From Chthonomonas sp. UBA2391 (GTDB taxonomy: Bacteria; Armatimonadota; Fimbriimonadia; Fimbriimonadales; Fimbriimonadaceae): a stretch of DNA of 9,532 nucleotides. Location of the stretch: assembly GCA_002343825.1 (NCBI GenBank), contig DDSL01000083.1, positions 31,217-40,748 of the forward strand. Reading direction: 5' to 3'. The translations under genes and the position numbers were made by a program. A model generated the notes under the pieces. It ran no database searches. It was given only the letters and a program-made list of their open reading frames with translations, and was not told the origin of the DNA. Shown piece after piece: positions 6,091 through 9,532 of the stretch (position 1 is the stretch's first letter; every line of letters begins with the position of its first letter).

Positions 6091-8076
6091 GTGGTTCCTA
6101 CCCGTTCGGAGTTCATCCATCAGGGACTCCCTGGCAAAGTCGCCTTCTATGTCTTGATCTTGGCGTCCACGGCCTATGCCGCGTGGCGATTCTGGCAGCG
6201 GGTGCAAACTTGGCGTCAGGGAAAGCCGGTGACCTGGAAACAGGACTGGATCGGCAACGTCACTCGTTACATCGTGGCCCAGCGAAAGGTGCGCGCTTCG
6301 CGACCGAAGTCTGGCGCGCCGATGCACCTGCTGATCTTCTATGGCTTTGTTGCCTTGCTGATCGCGACCACCCTTCTTGCGGTCAATTCCTATTCACCCT
6401 TCAAGTTCCACCAGGGGACCTACTATCTGGTCTATGAAGCAACCTTCGACTCTTTGGGCCTGCTCTTGGTGATCGGAGTGGTGTGGGCGCTGGCCCGGCG
6501 TCATGGATTCCGCCCGAGCGTGGTGAGCCATGAATGGAAGGACCTTTGGGCTCTCTATCTTCTCCTCGCCCTCGGCATCACCGGTTACGTTGTTGAAGCG
6601 GCCCGGATCGCGAACGATCCCAAGCCATGGGACCACGTCAGCTGGGTCGGCAATGCGATTGCGCAATTGCTCCCGACGGTGAGCGACGGGGCTTATGTCG
6701 GGATCTGGTGGTTCCACTCGATTCTGGTGATGGCTTTCATCGTGGGGCTTCCCCATATGAAGCTGAAACACATCGTAGTGGCGATTCCGACCGCCGCTGG
6801 GGTGCCAGCTCGACCCATGGGTCACCTGGAGCCGATCTCGATGGAGGAGGTCGAAAAGACCGGCCAAATCGGGGTTGCCGAAGCCAAGGACTTTAGCCGC
6901 TGGCACCTGATGTCGGTCGATGCCTGCATGGAGTGCGGCCGATGCACCGAGGTTTGCCCGGCCAATGGAGTGGGGAAGATCTTGAACCCAAAACGGGTCG
7001 CTCAAGACGTGCTCGCGGCCAGCCAGACGGGGGCAAATGTTCCCTCCGCGATCAGCGAGGAAGCTCTCTGGGCTTGCACCACGTGCAACGCCTGCGTCGA
7101 GGCTTGCCCGGTTCTGATCCGGCACGTCGATTTGATCGTCGATGCGCGACGAAATTTGGTCGCGGAGGGCAAGCTCAGCGGGACCGCCGCCGTGATGCTG
7201 AGGCAGACCGGATCAACCGGTCACGCCTGGGGCGCCGCCAGGGGCACGCGGGAAGAATGGATGAAAGGCCAAGAGGTTCCGCTCGCCAAGGACAAGAAGG
7301 AGTTCGACACCCTCTTTTGGGTGGGTTGCGCAGGGGCTACCGACCCGGGCGCGGTTAAGACGACCAAGGCCGTCGCGGAACTCATGCGCCAAGCCGGGGT
7401 CGATTACGCCTGTCTGGGCAACGAAGAGCAATGCACGGGCGACTCGGCTCGCCGGGTGGGGGATGAATTCCTGTTCCAAGAGATGGCCGCCCAAAACGTC
7501 GCGACCTTCAGCAAGTACCAGTTCAAAAGGATCGTGACCCCCTGTCCGCACTGCTTCAATACGCTCAAGAATGAATATGGGGACTTCGGCGGCGAGTACG
7601 AGGTTGTCCACCATAGCCAGCTCATCGCCGAGTTGATCGATGAAGGAAAGCTGAAGCCGGCCCAGGCTCAAGAAGGCGGCGTGACCTATCACGATCCGTG
7701 CTATCTGGGCCGAGTCAACAACGAGAGCGATGCCCCGCGAAAGGCGCTCGGAGAGGAGACGCGACTGAACGACTATAGCGACGCCATCCAGCGCGAGGTC
7801 CTCGACGGGAACCGCAAGAACATCACCGAACCCGAGAATTACGGCAAGAAGACGCTTTGTTGTGGCGCGGGCGGCGGTCGTATGTGGATGGAGGAGGAGC
7901 CCAATCAGCGCCCCGCCAACCGCCGGGCCGAAGAGCTGATTGCGACGGGGGCCAAGACCGTTGCCCTCGGCTGCCCGTTCTGCCGCATCATGCTCGATGC
8001 CTCGGTCAAGCAGGTCGGCGGCGACGAAATCAACCTCGTAGACCTCGCCGAGATGGTCCGCGACGCCAACAAATGA
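6091..8076 (+). CDS. Membrane-anchored FeS oxidoreductase of the FadF/EMO type (probable ETF:quinone oxidoreductase)
   Basis: The 661 residues combine three parts. Residues 1 to about 230 hold five hydrophobic helices (about 17-36, 78-98, 118-136, 150-170, 203-222) like a NarI-type cytochrome b, with His in or near helices (H79, H209, H222, H227) as possible haem ligands. Then two 4Fe-4S motifs: C279, C282, C285, C289 and C329, C332, C335, C339. The C-terminal half has two CCG-type domains: the first is altered (C413, C441, C448, C485, C488; the family's NEEQCTGDSARR segment), the second complete (C537, C590-C591, C628, C631). This matches Bacillus FadF (YwjF) and the EMO proteins thought to pass electrons from ETF to menaquinone. 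No ETF or acyl-CoA dehydrogenase gene is adjacent. GTG 6091 is the earliest start after the in-frame TAG at 6079; no Shine-Dalgarno is visible. Confidence 0.88.
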   Translation: MVPTRSEFIHQGLPGKVAFYVLILASTAYAAWRFWQRVQTWRQGKPVTWKQDWIGNVTRYIVAQRKVRASRPKSGAPMHLLIFYGFVALLIATTLLAVNSYSPFKFHQGTYYLVYEATFDSLGLLLVIGVVWALARRHGFRPSVVSHEWKDLWALYLLLALGITGYVVEAARIANDPKPWDHVSWVGNAIAQLLPTVSDGAYVGIWWFHSILVMAFIVGLPHMKLKHIVVAIPTAAGVPARPMGHLEPISMEEVEKTGQIGVAEAKDFSRWHLMSVDACMECGRCTEVCPANGVGKILNPKRVAQDVLAASQTGANVPSAISEEALWACTTCNACVEACPVLIRHVDLIVDARRNLVAEGKLSGTAAVMLRQTGSTGHAWGAARGTREEWMKGQEVPLAKDKKEFDTLFWVGCAGATDPGAVKTTKAVAELMRQAGVDYACLGNEEQCTGDSARRVGDEFLFQEMAAQNVATFSKYQFKRIVTPCPHCFNTLKNEYGDFGGEYEVVHHSQLIAELIDEGKLKPAQAQEGGVTYHDPCYLGRVNNESDAPRKALGEETRLNDYSDAIQREVLDGNRKNITEPENYGKKTLCCGAGGGRMWMEEEPNQRPANRRAEELIATGAKTVALGCPFCRIMLDASVKQVGGDEINLVDLAEMVRDANK

Positions 8077-8414
8077 TCCGCGGGATTGGAATCGATCTGG
8101 TCTCGATTGCCCGCATCGAGCGGGCGATGGAGCGGAAGCCGGGGTTTGTCGAGCGGATTCTCACCGAAGCCGAGCGGGGTGAAGCCTTGACGGTGGCCTA
8201 TGTCGCCGGTCGCTGGGCGGCCAAAGAGGCCGCGAAAAAAGCCTTTCCCCAGATCTCGGGCTGGCATCAGGTGGAGATTCTCAGGGGGCCGGACGGGTCT
8301 CCGGTTCTCCGCGTGAAGGGCGCCCCGCCGGGGTGGGTCTGGTGGGTCTCGATCACCCACGAACGAGACATGGCGGCGGCAGTCGTGGTGTCGGAGCAAG
8401 GAAGAGGGGGTTAG
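8073..8414 (+). CDS. acpS: Holo-[acyl-carrier-protein] synthase AcpS
   Basis: AcpS transfers the 4'-phosphopantetheine arm from CoA to acyl carrier protein, making it competent for fatty acid synthesis. The 113-residue protein has the N-terminal GIGIDLVSIARIE (Asp8 is the Mg ligand), the second motif RWAAKEAAKKAF with Glu52 as the other Mg ligand, and the C-terminal SITHERDMAAA (93-103). It is slightly shorter than the usual 120-125 residues but lacks no motif. ATG 8073 overlaps the preceding oxidoreductase stop as ATGA. It is the last gene of the run; its stop codon lies inside the hairpin at 8407-8431. Confidence 0.95.
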   Translation: MIRGIGIDLVSIARIERAMERKPGFVERILTEAERGEALTVAYVAGRWAAKEAAKKAFPQISGWHQVEILRGPDGSPVLRVKGAPPGWVWWVSITHERDMAAAVVVSEQGRGG

Positions 8415-8431
8415 GGGAAACCCCTAACCCC
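8407..8431. repeat. GC-rich 11-bp hairpin over the acpS stop codon
   Basis: GGGGTTAGGGG (8407-8417) pairs perfectly with CCCCTAACCCC (8421-8431) around an AAA loop. The left arm contains the acpS TAG stop. No U-tract follows on either strand, so this is not a standard intrinsic terminator, although it could block RNA decay or assist termination between the two convergent genes. Its right arm is also the first part of the heptad array that follows. Confidence 0.85.
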
Positions 8432-8471
8432 AAGTACCTAACCCCTAATTCCTAATTCCTAATTCCTAATT
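8421..8471. repeat. Phased 7-bp tandem array (CCCCTAA / TTCCTAA)
   Basis: From 8421 the sequence divides into consecutive 7-base units: CCCCTAA, CCCCAAG, TACCTAA, CCCCTAA, then TTCCTAA three times (8449-8469). The next seven bases, TTCAGAA, already contain the stop codon of the minus-strand gene. The array thus fills the whole convergent gap between acpS and the barrel gene. It resembles in style the short tandem heptamer repeats known from cyanobacteria, but I cannot say whether it belongs to a family in this genome. Confidence 0.85.
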
Positions 8472-8980
8472 CAGAACTTGTAACCGAGGAAGACGCCGAA
8501 GCTGTCGCCGCGGGCGTTGTTGGCTTCACTCGTGAAGAGGAAGGAACCTTCCACAAAGAGCTGTCGGTTGATTTCTCGACCCAAACCAACTCGTCCGGCA
8601 TAGGTGGTCCGGCTCTTGGTGACATCGACGTGGGCAAATCCCAGGCCGACGAATCCATAGCTTCGCGAACCTTCGCCCTGGCCGGCGACGAGATAGATCT
8701 TTTGGTTGAGGAGGATCGGGACGATGTTGCCCTTCTTGCCGTCGATCGACTTCAGGAACCAGTCGGCGCTGATGTAGAGTTCGCCGCCCTTGGCGCCTTG
8801 AAAGCTCAGCGGGAGATCGAGTCCGATGGAGAACATGTTGCCGGTCACGCGGCGAGTGGTCGATTCGAAGGGATAGATCCCGCCGACTCGGAAGTTGAGG
8901 CCGCTCAGGTCGATCTCGTTAGCGGCAAAAGCCGGGGCCATCAGGGCGGATCCCGCCAGGATCATCAGTAATCGCTTCAT
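8471..8980 (-). CDS. Small outer-membrane beta-barrel protein
   Basis: The 169-residue product has a signal peptide MKRLLMILAGSALMAPAFA with probable cleavage after Ala19 or Ala20. The mature part is a string of alternating hydrophobic/polar strands separated by short charged turns (FSIGLDLPLSF, GELYISADWFLK, KIYLVAG, YGFVGLGFAHVDV, YAGRVGLGREI, QLFVEGSFLFTSE) and ends in GVFLGYKF, a terminal Phe as recognised by the barrel assembly machinery. The size suits an eight-stranded barrel. Function is unknown; similar small barrels are adhesins, stability proteins or generic surface proteins. ATG 8980 is preferred over TTG 8989 because AAAAGGA (8991-8997) is ten bases before the ATG but only one base before the TTG. 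It implies a Gram-negative-type envelope. Confidence 0.85.
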   Translation of the reverse strand: MKRLLMILAGSALMAPAFAANEIDLSGLNFRVGGIYPFESTTRRVTGNMFSIGLDLPLSFQGAKGGELYISADWFLKSIDGKKGNIVPILLNQKIYLVAGQGEGSRSYGFVGLGFAHVDVTKSRTTYAGRVGLGREINRQLFVEGSFLFTSEANNARGDSFGVFLGYKF

Positions 8981-9262
8981 GGTGTGCAAATCCTTTTAGT
9001 TGCCTCCCGGCGAACGCGTTCGGCTACCGGCATTTTTGCACAACTCCGGCGGTCGGGATGTTTGGCGGTCGGCTGCGGCGAGAAGGTTCGGGGAGCGGCG
9101 GTGGAGCGATGGGGGCGCAATAGGGGAGCAAAAAATGATCTCGGCGGGCTGTCGGGGAGCGATCGAAAAGCAGTTGGAGAGCAGTGGCGGAGTTCTCGCT
9201 CACAAATCTCTCCCACCGCAGCCCCTGGCTCTCAAACCCCCACCATTCCCCACAATTCCGCG
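8981..9262. other. Intergenic region with a 12-bp palindrome, otherwise featureless
   Basis: This gap separates two minus-strand genes. It holds the AAAAGGA ribosome binding site of the barrel gene (8991-8997) and a perfect palindrome CGAACGCGTTCG (9011-9022) just upstream, which could be an operator or a small hairpin in the leader. No convincing -10/-35 pair is seen. From about 9085 to 9165 the plus strand is G-rich, with TCGGGGAGCG occurring twice (9088-9097, 9152-9161); from about 9200 to 9260 it is C-rich. No intrinsic terminator for the PEP-CTERM gene is visible. Confidence 0.5.
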
Positions 9263-9532
9263 CTAACCCTTTCGCCGCCGGCGGAACATCGTGGCGAGGC
9301 CGAGGCCCAGCGCGGCCAGCGTCCCGGGTTCGGGGACGGGGTCCAGGCGGGCGGTGTAGTTTCTGCGGGTGCTGAATTCGTAGAGGCGGACGTAGAGTTG
9401 GTCGGTGTAGGGATCCACAACCAAACCGTCGATCCGAGTTCCGGTCGGGAAGCCCATGGTCGTCGGGATGAGTTCCTTCATGGTGTCACCTCGATGCCAA
9501 AACCACTTGCTTTCACCGCCCGTTCGGGTGAT
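9263..9532 (-). CDS. PEP-CTERM protein, C-terminal part (5' end beyond the window)
   Basis: The last 24 residues (9266-9337) form a standard PEP-CTERM sorting signal: VPEP, a hydrophobic stretch LAALGLGLATMF and a basic end RRRRKG. Such tails are recognised by an exosortase at the inner membrane and direct the protein to the envelope or exopolysaccharide layer. An ATG at 9481 with GAGGTG upstream looks like a start, but it would give a 72-residue product with no signal peptide, and the frame stays open to base 9532 (reading ITRTGGESKWFWHRGDT before that Met). I therefore read it as the end of a longer secreted protein. The part before the signal (RIDGLVVDPYTDQLYVRLYEF) has the look of a beta-propeller-type repeat. 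The exosortase is not in the window. Confidence 0.87.
   Translation of the reverse strand: MTRTGGESKWFWHRGDTMKELIPTTMGFPTGTRIDGLVVDPYTDQLYVRLYEFSTRRNYTARLDPVPEPGTLAALGLGLATMFRRRRKG

Noticed and set aside
6394..7125. Minus-strand open frame of 243 codons
   Set aside because: It is antisense to the membrane and ferredoxin part of the oxidoreductase; no domain or ribosome binding site is seen.
8421..8471. CRISPR or telomere-like interpretation of the heptamer array
   Set aside because: There are no spacers between units and no cas genes, and a short array between two chromosomal genes does not indicate a chromosome end.
9085..9165. G-quadruplex in the G-rich intergenic segment
   Set aside because: The G runs are separated by long and uneven loops and do not form a compact four-run pattern.
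9000..9266. Plus-strand open frame of 88 codons in the intergenic region
   Set aside because: It has no ribosome binding site, a low-complexity product and no recognisable motif, and it overlaps the end of the PEP-CTERM gene.

Overview
The window reads as a piece of a bacterial chromosome with a two-membrane cell envelope, moderately GC-rich, with frequent GTG and TTG starts. A secreted matrixin-like protease with a C-terminal dockerin-like module, a PEP-CTERM protein, a small outer-membrane barrel and a menaquinone-type ETF oxidoreductase homologue together suggest Armatimonadota (Fimbriimonadia-like) or a similar PVC/Terrabacteria-edge lineage. That placement is an inference from gene style, not from any marker search. 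I see no phage, IS element, CRISPR array or defence locus.

Layout. Positions 2-1318 (+) hold the 3' part of a secreted metalloprotease whose start lies before the window. An 18-bp perfect hairpin at 1321-1360 separates it from a convergent gene of unknown function (1386-2012, -) with a charged, Glu/Ala-repeat tail. A 92-bp divergent region follows, then a BMP/PnrA-family nucleoside-binding lipoprotein (2105-3163, +) closed by a strong terminator. tRNA-Lys(TTT) lies on the minus strand at 3246-3318, pointing into that same terminator.

From 3358 to 8414 six plus-strand genes are packed head to tail: queC, queE, a proline-rich lipoprotein, a NodB-like protein that has lost its metal ligands, a membrane-anchored FeS oxidoreductase of the FadF/EMO type, and acpS. 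Four of the five junctions are 4-bp ATGA or TTGA overlaps and the fifth is 9 bp, so this is very probably one operon with translational coupling. Its members belong to different pathways: preQ0 synthesis for tRNA queuosine, electron transfer from acyl-CoA oxidation to quinone, and activation of acyl carrier protein.

The space between the acpS stop and the next, convergent gene is filled by a hairpin joined to a phased 7-bp repeat array (CCCCTAA/TTCCTAA). Next come a small outer-membrane beta-barrel gene (8471-8980, -), about 280 bp of mostly featureless intergenic DNA, and the 3' end of a PEP-CTERM gene (9263-9532, -) that continues past the window edge.

The most unusual items are the degenerate NodB-like protein kept inside the operon, the heptad array that exactly fills a convergent intergenic space, and a ribosome binding site separated from its start codon by a hairpin upstream of the BMP lipoprotein. 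No clearly new multi-gene system is visible.
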